Assembly: GCF_022539505.1 (NCBI RefSeq)
Contig: NC_061508.1
Coordinates: forward strand, 65,357,754-65,421,753
Length of the DNA: 64,000 nucleotides
Direction: 5' to 3'
Source: Lolium rigidum
Lineage: Eukaryota > Streptophyta > Magnoliopsida > Poales > Poaceae
Part shown: one piece after another, positions 34,388 to 45,172 of the stretch
Numbering within the stretch: position 1 is the stretch's first letter
Layout of the letters: every line of letters starts with the position of its first letter
Program-made: the position numbers and the translations under genes
Notes under the pieces: model-generated
The model's database searches: none
What the model saw: only the letters and a program-made list of their open reading frames with translations
Told to the model about the DNA's origin: nothing

Positions 34388-35410
34388 TGATGACCCACAA
34401 GTATAGGGGATCGCAACAGTCTTCGAGGGAAGTAAAACCCAAATTTATTGATTCGACACAAGGGGAGACAAAGAACACTTATAAGCCTTAACAACTGAGT
34501 TGTCAATTCAGCTGCACCTGGAAAAGCACTAGTAATAGGGGTGATGTGAAAGCGACGAGTAATATGAGAGCAATAGTAACGATAACACGGCAGCGATGTG
34601 CAGTAACACAAAGGCAATGGCACCGAGAAAATAGTTGATACTACTTCTAATGGCATATAGGACCGAGTGAGTATTTGATGATGAAAGATGGACCGGGGTT
34701 CCCAGCTATCTACACTAGTGGTAACTCTCCAATAACAAGTGTTGGGTGAACAAATTACAGTTGGGCAATTGACATAATTATTATAGCATTAAGACAGAAC
34801 ATCAAGTTTATTAATCATGTAGGAATGTTTTCCATATATAGTCATACGTGCTCGCAATGAGAAACTTGCATAACATCTTTTGTCCTACCAGCCGGTGGCA
34901 GCCGGGCCTCAAGGGAATCTACTGGTAATTAAGGTACTCCTTTTAATAGAGCACCGGAGCAAAGCATTAACACTTTGTGAGAACATGTGATCCTCATATC
35001 TAAGCCATCCCCTCCAGTTATCCCAGTTGTTGTCACTCTGGGGCCTCGGGTTCCGAACATAGACATGTGCAAACAACTTGTAGATACAATCTAAGCAATA
35101 ATTATAGAGCTTTAAATCTAAGATCATGCCACTCGTGCACTAGTGACAAGCATTAAACACAAGAAGATTGCAGCAACAATAACTTCACAAACTTTATAGA
35201 TAGACTGATCATAATGTAACAATTTATCGGATCCCAACAAACACAACACCGATTACATCAGATGGATCTCAATCATGTAAGGCAGCTCACGAGATCATTG
35301 TATTGAAGTACATGGGAGAGAGAGTACCAACTAGATACTGCTAGAACCCGTAGTCCATGGGGGAACTACTCACGGAGCATGATGGAGGCGGTGGCGTCGA
35401 TGGAGAAGGC
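34388..35410 (-). repeat. Element B 5' LTR, first part
   Basis: 1023 bp of the 5' LTR up to the insertion site of element C (TSD AAGGC at 35406-35410). The remainder is at 56101-56606, giving 1529 bp in total. Confidence 0.9.
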
Positions 35411-35801
35411 TGATACGTCTCAAACGTATCTATAATTTCTTATGTTCCATGCTACTTTATTGATGATACTCACATGTTTTATACACATTATATGTCGTTA
35501 TTATGCATTTTCCGGCACTAACCTATTGACGAGATGCCGAAGAGCCAGTTGCTATTTTCTGCTGTTTTTGGTCTCAGAAATCCTAGTAAGGAAATATTCT
35601 CGGAATTGGACGAAATCAACGCCCAGGGGCCTATTTTTCACGAAGCTTCCAGAAGTCCGAAGAGGAAACGAAGTGGGGCCACGGGGCGCCGCCACACTAG
35701 GGCGGCGCGGCCTACAGGGGGCCCGCGTGGCCCTAGCGTGTGGGGCCCCCGTGACGCCCCTTGACCTGCCCTTCCGCCTACTTAAAGCCTTCGTCGCGAA
35801 A
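35411..35801 (+). repeat. Element C 5' LTR, first part
   Basis: First 391 bp of the LTR, beginning TGATACGTCTCAAACGTATC. Interrupted at 35801 by element D (TSD CGAAA at 35797-35801). Confidence 0.9.
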
Positions 35802-37332
35802 TGATACGTCTCCAACGTATCCATAATTTCTGATGTTCCATGCTTGTTTTATGACAATACTTACATGTTTTGCTTGCACTTTATAATGTTTTTATGCGTT
35901 TTCCGGAACTAACCTATTAACAAGATGCCACAGTGCCGGTTCCTGTTTTCGATGTTTTTGGTTCCGGAAAGGCTGTTCGGGCAATATTCTCGGAATTGGA
36001 CGAAATCAACGCCAAACATCTTATTTTTCCCGGAAGGCCCCGAACACCGAAGGAGAGTCGGAGGCGAGCCAGGGGGGCCCCACACGACAGGGCCGCGCGG
36101 GCTCCACCCTGGCCGCGCCGGCCTATGGGGAGGAGGCCCCGTGGCCCCTCCGACTCCGTCTCTTCGCCTATATAAGCCCTTTCGACCTAAAAACGCGACA
36201 CCAATTGAAAAAACTCCGAGAAAGACTCCCGGGGCGCCGCCACCATCGCGAAACTCCAATTCGGGGGACAGAAGTCTCTGTTCCGGCACCCTGCCGGGAC
36301 GGGGAAGTGCCCCCGGAAGCCATCTCCATCAACGCCATCGCCTCCATCATGCTCCGTGAGTAGTTCCCCCATGGACTACGGGTTCTAGCAGTAGCTAGTT
36401 GGTATTCTCTCCCCATGTACTTCAATACAATGATCTCATGAGCTGCCTTACATGATTGAGATTCATCTGATGTAATCGGTGTTGTGTTTGTTGGGATCCG
36501 ATGGATGATACATTATGATTAGTCTATCTATAAAGTTTGTGAAGTTATTGTTGCTGCAATCTTGTTATGCTTAATGCTTGTCACTAGGGCCCGAGTGGCA
36601 TGATTTTAGATTTAAGCTCTATACTTATTGCTTAGATTGTATCTACAAGTTGTATGCACATGTCTATGTCCGGAACCAAAGGCCCCAAAGTGATAGCAAT
36701 TGGGACAACTGGAGGGGAAGGCTTAGATATGAGGATCACATGTTTTCATGGAGTGTTAATGCTTTTGCTCCGGTGCTCTATTAAAAGGAGTGCCTTAATT
36801 TCCAGTAGATTCCCTAGAGGCCCGGCTGCCACCTAGCTGGTAGGACAAAAGATGTTGTACAAGTTTCTCATTGCGAGCACGTATGACTATATATGGAAAA
36901 CATGCCTACATGATTAATGATCTTGATGTTCTGTCTTAATGCTATTTCAATCCTATCAATTGCCCAACTGTAATTTGTTCACCCAACACTTGTTATTGGA
37001 GAGTTACCACTAGTATAGATAGCTGGGAACCCCGGTCCATCTCGCATCATCGTATACTCGTTCTACATGTCATTGGAAGTAGTATCAACTATTTTCTGGT
37101 GCCATTGCTCTCATATTACTATTACTGCTGCTGTGTTATTGTTACTACTGCTCTCATATTACTGCTACTTTCACATCACCCCTGTTACTAGTGCTTTTCC
37201 AGGTGCAGCTGAATTGACAACTCAGTTGTTAAGGCTTATAAGTATTCTTTACCTCCCCTTGTGTCGAATCAATAAATTTGGGTTTTACTTCCCTCGAAGA
37301 CTGTTGCGATCCCCTATACTTGTGGCTCATCA
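35802..37332 (+). repeat. Element D 5' LTR
   Basis: Begins TGATACGTCTCCAACGTATC and ends GGCTCATCA. GC-rich between 36040 and 36360. Contains a TATA box at 36169-36176. Confidence 0.92.
36169..36176 (+). promoter_or_regulatory. Element D LTR TATA box
   Basis: TATATAAG after a GC-rich stretch in the 5' LTR; the same box is at 47199-47206 in the 3' LTR. The position, about 370 bp into the LTR, suits the U3/R boundary. Confidence 0.55.
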
Positions 37333-37343
37333 AGACCGTTTTC

Positions 37344-37360
37344 TGGCGCCGTTGCCGGGG
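37344..37360 (+). promoter_or_regulatory. Element D primer-binding site (tRNA-Asp)
   Basis: TGGCGCCGTTGCCGGGG, exact complement of the 3' end of plant tRNA-Asp including CCA, 11 bases after the 5' LTR. Confidence 0.85.
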
Positions 37361-37424
37361 AGGCATAGCTCTACTCATAAGTTCACCTGGGGAGTACACT
37401 CTACCTCTCTCTCTATTTTATTTT

Positions 37425-37545
37425 ATTTTGTTTTGCTTAGTTTACTTTTGTCTAGTTTATTTGTGCCTAGTTTATTTCTGTCTAGTACTATTTTGCTTAG
37501 TTTACTTTTGTCTAGTTTCTTTTTGTCTTGTTTTATTTTCCTCAT
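37425..37545 (+). repeat. T-rich leader repeats of element D
   Basis: Imperfect short repeats of the type TAGTTTACTTTTGTC between the PBS and the ORF. The same region in B has equivalent repeats, so they are a family feature of the leader rather than a local expansion. Confidence 0.6.
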
Positions 37546-37598
37546 ATACCTGAAAATCCATAAAAAATTGAAAAATCGAAAAATTAAAAACTGCTATT

Positions 37599-38967
37599 AT
37601 GGGAGAACCTACAACCTACTTGGAGCTTATAGAATATTATAATAATTATAGAGAATCAAGAGCGGGAAAAGTGATGAGTGCTGTGATAGAAAAATTGAAT
37701 ACAATTGCTAAAATCTTGCTTAAACGCCATGATATAAACTGTTGCTCTCAACAGGACACTAAACATCTTAAATTTCAATGTGGCTTTAGTGAGGAATTTT
37801 TAATTAAGAACTATAATCGGAATAGCTATATTAATTTTGGGTTTGAAGAGGTAGAACAATTTGTCATATTTATGGGAGCCTCTGAGATAGAATCCTTCAT
37901 GGTTAAAAATTATGAAACTTGTGTTGTTTGTAAGGACCTTAAAGATTATGTCTCTTCTATCCTTAAATTTTGCAATGAAAGTTACACTGATAATCCTTAT
38001 ATCATTGATTATAAAGGGAGACTCATTAATGCACAAGAATGCACTCACAATTTGCAGGGACCTGTGGAAGAAGAAATTGATGAACCTGAAAGCTCATTGG
38101 ATGAAAAAGAGGAGGAAATTGATGAACCTGAAAGCTCATTGGATGAAAAAGAAGATGAGAGTGATGAACAAAAGGAGGAAGAATGGATTAGCTACCCATG
38201 CCAACCTTCTAATGAGAGTAACTCTTTATCTCTTACACTATTTGATTGTCCTCCATGCTTACCGAAAGAGGTTGAATGTTATGTTCCTGTGGATTCTGTT
38301 GAAATATTCCCTATGAGTAAAACTTGTGAGAATAATTATGCTACTGTTATTTATGATAATCCATGCTACTTTGATAAATCTTATGATAATGCTTTGTTTG
38401 TGCACTGATGTCGAAATGCATGGTACTAAAGAATTTTGCGTAGCAAATGTTTATGATAAAGCTCTTGATGATGGTCCTATGTTACTTAATAATATTAATT
38501 GTACTACTAATGAAAATGGGATTGGAGAGGTCTTGACATTATCTATGAGTCCCATATCTCTTGAGACTGATCAACCATCTTGTTATATTATTGATAAAAG
38601 TGTGTTTGAAAGTTTTAATCGCACTATTTTTGAGCTCGATAAAAATTATGTGTTTATGGATCATGAAAAGAATGCTATATGTGATAGTTATATTATTGAG
38701 TTTGATCATGAAGCTACTGAAAATTATTATGAGAGAGGAAAATATAGTTGTAGAAATTTTCATGGTGCTAAAACACCTCTCTATATGCTTAAAATTTTGA
38801 AGTTACTCTTGTTTTATCTTCTTATGCTTATCACTTTGTTCTTCATGAATTTATTTGTGTACAAGATTCCTATGCATAGGAAGTGGGTTAGACTTAAATG
38901 TGTTTTGAATTTGCTTTTTGATGCTCTCTTTTGCTTCAACTCTTATTTCTTGCGAGTGCATCATTAA
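37599..38967 (+). pseudogene. Element D ORF: acidic protein with C-terminal membrane segment, one frameshift
   Basis: Function unknown; homologue of the element B ORF. Start ATG at 37599 (MGEPTTYLELIEYYNNYRES) lies about 240 bp after the PBS; no upstream Met fits. The first frame runs to 38408; the second, ending at 38967, begins in overlap, so one frameshift near 38400 separates about 268 and 187 residues. At that point D reads GTGCACTGAT where B reads GTGCCTGAT, a one-base difference next to CTG. Order of features: N-terminal part with KLNTIAKILLKRHDINCC, CVVCKDLKDY, an acidic region with a duplicated 14-residue unit (EEIDEPESSLDEKE), CPPCLPKEVEC, and a hydrophobic helix LLLFYLLMLITLFFMNLFVY at about 38803-38862. 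The conserved Cys residues and helix suggest a membrane-anchored product. Confidence 0.7.
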
Positions 38968-39755
38968 AACTGCTGAGCCCATCTTAATGGCTATAAAGAA
39001 AGAACTTCTTGGGAGATAACCCATGTGTTTATTTTTCTACTGTTTTGTTGTGTCTTGGAAGTTGTTACTACTGTAGCAACCTCTCCTTATCTTTATTTTA
39101 TTGCAATGTTGTGCCAAGTGAAGCCTCTAATCGAAGGTTGATACTAGATTTGGATTTCTGCGCAGAAACAGATTTCTATCTGTCACGAATCTGGGCTGTT
39201 TTCTCTGTAGGTAACTCAGAAACTTATGCCAATTTACGTGCGTGTTCCTCAGATATTTACGCAACTTTCATTAGTTTTGAGTTTTCTGATTTGAGCAACG
39301 GAAGTACCTCTTTAAAATTCGTCTTTACTGGCTGTTCTGTTTTGGCAGATTCTGTCTCTGTTTTTTGTATTGTCTCTTGCGGACTTTAAGCAAGGCTTTC
39401 TAGACGTGGAGAGATGTAGCTAATGTTTTATTGAGTTCTTGCAATGTGTCACTACAGGACCAATGTGAATTCAAGTTTTTTTAGTACTAACCCCTCTAAT
39501 GAAGTTTATGAGAAGTTTGGTGTGAAGGAAGTTTTCAAGGATCAAGAGAGGAGGATGATATATGATCAAGAAGAGTGAAAAGTCTAAGCTTGGGGATGCC
39601 CCCGTGGTTCATCCCTGCATATTTCAAGAAGACTCAAGCGTCTAAGCTTGGGGATGCCTTGGGCATCCCCTTCTTCATCAACTTATCAGGTTTCTTCTAT
39701 TGAAACTATATTTTTATTCGGTCACATCATATGTGCTTTACTTGGAGCGTCTATG
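38968..39755 (+). other. Element D 3' non-coding region, first part
   Basis: AT-rich sequence with two copies of AAGCTTGGGGATGCC (39585-39600 and 39643-39658); the second adjoins an imperfect palindrome GATGCCTTGGGCATCCC. The 126-codon ORF at 39009-39389 has no counterpart in B and is probably chance. The stretch ends at CTATG (39751-39755), the TSD of element E. Confidence 0.6.
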
Positions 39756-40921
39756 TGTTGACGTCAGAAACCCCCTGGCGGGCAGCGACGGGCAACACAG
39801 TAGAGCCGGGAACAACTAGGGCTGCGGCTGGCCCCAGTCCCTCAGAGCGACGGCCCGCAAAGCCTCCTGGTCACACGTCCGATGCTATCGCAAGGGCGTG
39901 CCACCTGACCTATACCCGGTCGGGAAGGTGTTGGATGATGCCTCGCTTAGTTTCCTGCATGGCATACACGTAAACATTAAATACGAGCCTCGATCGGCTC
40001 TCGGGTTATCCCGTGAATCGGCTCAAAGAGCCGATCCACCCATGATTCGTACAAGGTGTCCGAATATATGGTGGTCCTGCTTGATCAAGATAAAGCTAAT
40101 GAGATCTACGACGATTTAGGGTTCTCACCGCATAATCGGATCATCCTACTCACGATTGGGCCTCGCGCTCGCGCACGGTGACCGTAAGCCGATCCTAGAC
40201 GGGGCCTAAACACCAACACGAGGTTGATCCCCGGAACATCCTTTCTAGGGCTAGCAAACTTCACCCTACACGCCGCTGGATCCTCCAACCCTTTGAAGGG
40301 CCTAACTATTGCGGATGTTTAACTAATCCTTGATGAACAAGGAGCAACCGTAACGGATCAGATCTACTAAACTATGATCAAGCGGGGTGCCGCCCCTACA
40401 CCTAAGATAGGTGTAAGGGCGGCTAGATGCATGAGGGTTGCACTACGACAGCATATGATACGAAGAACAATGCAAACCCTAACACATCTAAGATAACTAC
40501 GTTGCTCGCCATCAAAAAGGCTTCAGCACGAGCAACGCATGAACAACGTGGGTAGGCTTGTGCTGCCTAGATCGCAAGATGCGATCTAGGCAGCATGGTG
40601 CTTACCGGAGAAACCCTCGAGACGAAGGAGTTGGCGATGCGCCGAGATTTGTTTGTGTTGAACGTTGGTTGTTGTTTATTTCATAAACCCTAGATACATA
40701 TTTATAGTCCAAGGGACTTTCTAATTCAGGCGTGCACCTAACCGTGCACGGGTAAAAACTCTAACTCCTAACCGACACGTAACCTAATATGTTACAGATA
40801 CAAGGGAAAACTAGCCCAAACTTTGCATGTAAGGCCGATTCACGTATTTCTTCTATATATATTCTTCAAGTCCATCTTGATCGCGGCCCACCTCTGACTC
40901 GGTCAAATTCTGGTGATAACA
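39756..40921 (-). repeat. Element E 3' LTR
   Basis: 1166 bp. It carries about 45 bp near 40523-40585 (a repeat of GATCGCAAGATGCGATCTAGG type) that the other LTR lacks, plus several CAG/CTG-context differences. Confidence 0.9.
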
Positions 40922-40938
40922 CATGCCCCCCTGGTTTT
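40922..40938 (-). promoter_or_regulatory. Element E polypurine tract
   Basis: On the minus strand AACCAGGGGGGCATG directly precedes the 3' LTR, a strong G-rich primer. This fixes the orientation of the element. Confidence 0.75.
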
Positions 40939-41201
40939 GGAAATGACATTTCCAAAATCATTACGCTTTTCTTTCGTCGGGTCATGTCGTGGCAGAGCAG
41001 AAACCGCCGCAGAATCCTCATCATGATGCCTTGCCCCCTCCACTTCTCCACGTGGCCGCAAAACTTTCCTGTTGGGCAACATCTCCTCGGAAACTGCTGT
41101 GGCATTGAATCTCCCTCATATCCCTTTTATTTAACCGTTCTAAACAGCTTGCGCCTCCTTCGTCCTCCTCGCATTAGCACCAAAAAACCCTCTGTGCCAC
41201 C

Positions 41202-41655
41202 ATGTCTTCTTCCTCCTCCTCCTCCGAGCTTTCCTATGGGTCCTCCTCCTCCCGCGAGACGCCGTCGGAAATCCGTGCCCCAGAAGAATGGGACGAGGAG
41301 AGCCACGCCTCCTCCATTTGGTCCGAGGACGACAAGTCCTTGACCATCGGGGATGAAGATCTTCAGTTCCTCGCCGACGGGGAACTGGAGTCAGAAAGCG
41401 AGGACGACCGGTTCCCCTGGGACGGCTGCCTCACCTCTGAAGAAGAGAAAGAGGAAGACGACGACGACGACGACTCCCTCGAGGGCTACCCGCCGGCAAA
41501 ACGCCTCCGCATGTGGTGGGACGACGACAGCGAGCGACGATGAAGACGGGGATGAAGCTCCCGTAGAGGGCTACGGGAGTAGCGACGAGGAGCCCATCGG
41601 CAGCGGTGCCGATGAGAGTTCCGAGGATGCCGACGAGGGCAGCGATGGCCCATAG
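41202..41655 (+). CDS. Antisense acidic Ser/Asp/Glu-rich ORF of element E
   Basis: Encodes a low-complexity acidic protein antisense to the element. ATG at 41202 is in strong context (GCCACCATGTCT). The N-terminus is poly-Ser, followed by IRAPEEWDEESHASSIWSED, GDEDLQFLADGELESESEDD, a run of Glu and Asp, then GYPPAKRLRMWWDDD. The first frame stops at 41543 (113 codons). The acidic pattern continues in another frame to 41655 (DEDGDEAPVEGYGSSDEEPI), so a frameshift lies near 41535. A TTTATTTAA box lies about 70 bp upstream, and 3' sequence rich in T and A follows 41690. The KR patch within the PPAKRLRMWW segment could be a nuclear signal. This matches the additional ORFs described for Tat-lineage Gypsy elements; function unknown. 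Confidence 0.6.
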
Positions 41656-42834
41656 ATTAGGATCTACTAGTGTAGGCCTAGCAGTAGTAGATTGGTCAAT
41701 AGACCCTTCTTTTGTTCTTCCTTCTTTGAGCAATCGGCTCTTTCTTTGTAAGAACTCCTGTTTATGAATGAAGAAGTTTCCCCAATTTGACTTTGCTGAT
41801 TTCTTTTAAACCGATTCTCAATGAGCCGATGGCAACGCATCGGTCTCTCATAATCCGCTCTCCCTTTCTTCGACCACAGGGTGACTGCAATCTTGGTCAA
41901 AACTCAAAAGCCGACGTCAGCGCATCAAATCTTCATGAACTATCCTTCACCCTTTCGAACAACGAATTTGAGTTCCGCCAGGTCATTACCCTTGACGCAA
42001 ATCGCGGCACAGGACTAGCCGATGGCTACCCAATCGGCTTTCAAAAACAGAGCATCCATCAGGCCAGCTGCCCCCCGAGTCTCAGTCAAGGCGAAACAGA
42101 GACGAGGGCATGCCATTCAGACAAAGGGGCCTGGGCTAGATCAATGTCTGAGAGAACATTCATGTAGAGCCAGCCGATTCCCAGAAAAATCGGCTCTTCA
42201 GAGCAGAGAACCTTCAGGGTGAGCTGCCCCCCGAGCTTCTTCAGACCGCCTTAGCCCGATCTGCACATCCATGCTGTTCTTGGCATTGTTCTTGAAGAAA
42301 GGACCTGAGCCCTTAAACCACTCCATTGAGGAGTTCTTCCATTAGAGTCTCTCTTCGTGGCCCAGTTCTTGCTCCATCGGTCCTCTGATCATAACAGTTA
42401 TATCTCTTGAGTCGACGGCCATGCATCGGCTTCATATCCTTAAGTCGATGTCTGCTGCATCGGCTGTGCTTAAAAATTTCTGAATTTCAGAATTTTTACG
42501 GCCGATTTATGTATCGGCCCCCATACTTTAATACCCATCATCAAAGAATATCTTGGGCTGCTGGGTACTTGCAAGACATTCCTACTGCACATCCTCGTGT
42601 TTCATCCACCTAGGTGCCCCCCGAGCCGATTCTGTCAAGAGAATTGATGGTATCGGCTCTTTAGGATCAAATGTTGAACCCAAGCAGAATGGAAGGTGAG
42701 GATAATTTTGGCCGATTGCTGGAATCGGCCTCCACGTTGCTTGCTCGATGAAGGTTTTGTAATGTTCCTCCATAAACTTTTGGGGCCGATCACAAGGATC
42801 AGCCTCGCCACGTTAGCTCATTGATTTGCTCCAG
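41656..42834. other. Element E non-coding middle, rich in GCCGAT/ATCGGC motifs
   Basis: No pol domain is found between the antisense ORF and gag. The hexamer GCCGAT or its complement ATCGGC occurs repeatedly, often as close pairs in inverted orientation (for example near 42019/42032, 42170/42190, 42502/42514, 42624/42650 and 42710/42723). The arrays continue into gag and the LTRs. Confidence 0.7.
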
Positions 42835-43984
42835 CTACACGGTTAGGCCAGTGGATAAAACCAGCCCAATCTCTGATTTTATCATGTTGGTGCGCTTGCT
42901 GTCATCCACCTCGAGTGCATCGTGTAACCGTGGAGCACTAAGCTTCGTCGGAAGGACGAGCACCATGTTTGTGCCAGCCGATGTCTCATCATCGGCTTTC
43001 CTTTGCTTGGGGCGCCACTCTTTTCTTTGTGGCCGACCTTCTTCGCTCAGGGTTCGCTGAATTTTGGCGGCCAGATCCGGCCGTGCCTTCCTCAATGTGT
43101 GCGGGTATAATCTCTCAGCTTCTTCCAACCCGCGTAGACGCTGAACCCTTCTCTTCTGGGAATGGCTGAGCCCATCAGGGCACCACCTTGGCCGATGATA
43201 CCTATCTTCTTCATCATCGTCCTTTAGTCCCTCGAGATCTTCTACCCGAGCGGACTCAGCATGCTTGTTCCGAGGCGGGAGAGGCCCTAGACGCTTGAAC
43301 ACGGACACGTTAGCTGCATCCTTCTTCCTTTGTTTGCATTCTGGGCAGTTCTCGATTGTTGGCAATCGGCTCATTCCTGAGTCCCGAGCAATGTTTGAAG
43401 AAAGGACAGTCCCAGTGCCTATCCATGTCATCCTGCCCCCTTGACCTCCCTCCAGCGTGACGACTGTACCCGTCGTTGTTTCTATCATGCCGACGGTACC
43501 TCCTGCCCTCTGCATCAGACCGACAAATTCTCTCATCATCTACGTCGTAGCGCCGACGTCGGTCGTACTGTTGCTCAAATTTGTTGAGGAGAGGCACGGA
43601 GAGTGGACGTTGATATCGCACGCTTCTCACTTCCTCCTCTGTCAGGTACCGTCTGTCATCATCTTGGGGCCGGTCGCGCGGATCGGCCTCCTCTTTATCC
43701 TTGCCACGGGAGTGGCTGCTTTCTGCTTCATCTTTGCCATGGCGGCTTGCAAGCCCCGCCATGTTGACACCAAAGGGGAACTCTGGCTCGCATATGGAGT
43801 GGCTGAGGTCCACCATGTTGTCGCCAGGCAACGGACGTGTGTTTTCATTGAGCTTGATACCGTGCGAACGGGTCTTCTCAAAGGAGCCGATGAGTTCGGC
43901 TTCGAGGGTTGCCTTGATCTCGTCATGTTACTTCTTGAGCTCATCAGGCAGATCCTCGTACTTGACCGGAGTGCTTTCCGCCAT
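42835..43984 (-). pseudogene. Element E gag remnant (Tat type)
   Basis: Gag of a Tat-type Gypsy, read on the minus strand from ATG 43984 (MAESTPVKYEDLPDELKK). A TAA follows at once near 43930, after which the frame is open through PGDNMVDLSHS and the basic/acidic middle (RYLTEEEVRSVRYQRP). A frameshift lies near 43395, just after CPFFKHC, and the second frame carries NCPECKQRKKDAANVSVFKR, HRPRWCPDGLSHSQKRRVQR and KEWRPKQRK. The two CPXXXXC-type pairs look like a zinc-binding module. The protein then jumps to LVLSTGLTV and a stop at 42835, without the protease domain expected next, so an internal deletion has removed protease and pol. Confidence 0.75.
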
Positions 43985-44045
43985 CTCGGATGTAGATGGC
44001 GATGTGGTGGATGTCGAAGGTTGTCCCACAGGGAGTGCCAGAATG

Positions 44046-45167
44046 TGTTGACGTCAGAAACCCCCGGCGGGCAGCGACGGGCAACACGGTAGAGCCGGGA
44101 ACAACTAGGGCTGCGGCTGGCCCCGGTCCCTCGGAGCGACGGCCCGCAAAGCCTCCTGGTCACACGTCCGATGCTATCGCAAGGGCGTGCCACCTGACCT
44201 ATACCTGGTCAGGAAGGTGTTGGATGATGCCTCGCTTAGTTTCCTGCATGGCATACACGTAAACATTAAATACGAGCCTCGATCGGCTCTCAGGTTATCC
44301 TGTGAATCGGCTCAAAGAGCCGATCCACCCATGATTCGTACAAGGTGTCCGAATATATGGTGGTCCTGCTTGATCAAGATAAAGCTAATGAGATCTACAA
44401 CGATTTAGGGTTCTCACCGCATAATCGGATCATCCTACTCACGATTGGGCCTCGCGCTCGCGCACGGTGACCGTAAGCCGATCCTAGACAGGGCCTAAAC
44501 ACCAACACGAGGTTGATCCCCGGAACATCCTTTCTAGGGCTAGCAAACTTCACCCTACACGCCGCTGGATCCTCCAACCCTTTGAAGGGCCTAACTATTG
44601 CGGATGTTAAACTAATCCTTGATGAACAAGGAGCAACCGTAACGGATCGGATCTACTAAACTATGATCAAGCGGGGTGCCGCCCCTACACCTAAGATAGG
44701 TGTAAGGGCGGCTAGATGCATGAGGGTTGCACTACGACAGCATATGATACGAAGAACAATGCAAACCCTAACACATCTAAGATAACTACGTTGCTCGCCA
44801 TCAAAAAGGCTTCAGCACGAGAACCGCAGATCTAGGCAGCATGGTGCTTACCGGAGAAACCCTCGAGACGAAGGAGTTGGCGATGCGCCGAGATTTGTTT
44901 GTGTTGAACGTTGGTTGTTGTTTATTTCATAAACCCTAGATACATATTTATAGTCCAAGGGACTTTCTAATTCAGGCGTGCACCTAACCGTGCACGGGTA
45001 AAAACTCTAACTCCTAACCGACACGTAACCTAATATGTTACAGATACAAGGGCAAACTAGCCCAAACTTTGCATGTAAGGCCGATTCACGTATTTCTTCT
45101 ATATATATTCTTCAAGTCCATCTTGATCGCAACCCACCTCTGACTCGGTCAAATTCTGGTGATAACA
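44046..45167 (-). repeat. Element E 5' LTR
   Basis: 1122 bp. Minus-strand sequence just inside it reads TTCTGGCACTCCCTGTGGG, the probable primer-binding site; I cannot name the tRNA with confidence. Confidence 0.9.
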
Positions 45168-45172
45168 CTATG

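Larger units (their letters stand above)
39756..45167 (-). mobile_element. Element E: pol-less Tat-type Gypsy with antisense ORF
   Basis: Perfect TSD CTATG (39751-39755 and 45168-45172), in the 3' non-coding region of D. LTRs begin TGTTGACGTCAGAAACCCC and end GGTGATAACA on the plus strand. PPT and gag place the element on the minus strand. The interior (40922-44045) encodes gag only; protease, RT, RNase H and integrase are missing. On the opposite strand, between the gag end and the 3' LTR, it carries an acidic Ser/Asp/Glu ORF (41202-41655). Extra ORFs, including antisense ones, are a known feature of plant Tat-lineage Gypsy elements. It is the innermost and so the youngest of the four nested elements. 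Confidence 0.88.

Noticed and set aside
35909..36425. ORFs in the GC-rich part of the element D LTRs (also 46937-47417)
   Set aside because: Several frames are open together and they cover U3/R regulatory sequence; composition effect.
39009..39389. 126-codon ORF downstream of the D ORF (similar at 52029-52403)
   Set aside because: In the 3' non-coding region; not aligned as a frame between C, D and F.
41656..42834. Hidden pol remnants in element E
   Set aside because: No RT, RNase H or integrase motif in any frame; sequence is dominated by GCCGAT/ATCGGC motifs.
43457..44262. Plus-strand ORFs opposite the gag of element E
   Set aside because: Antisense shadows of gag; extend into the LTR; no codon pattern or domain of their own.
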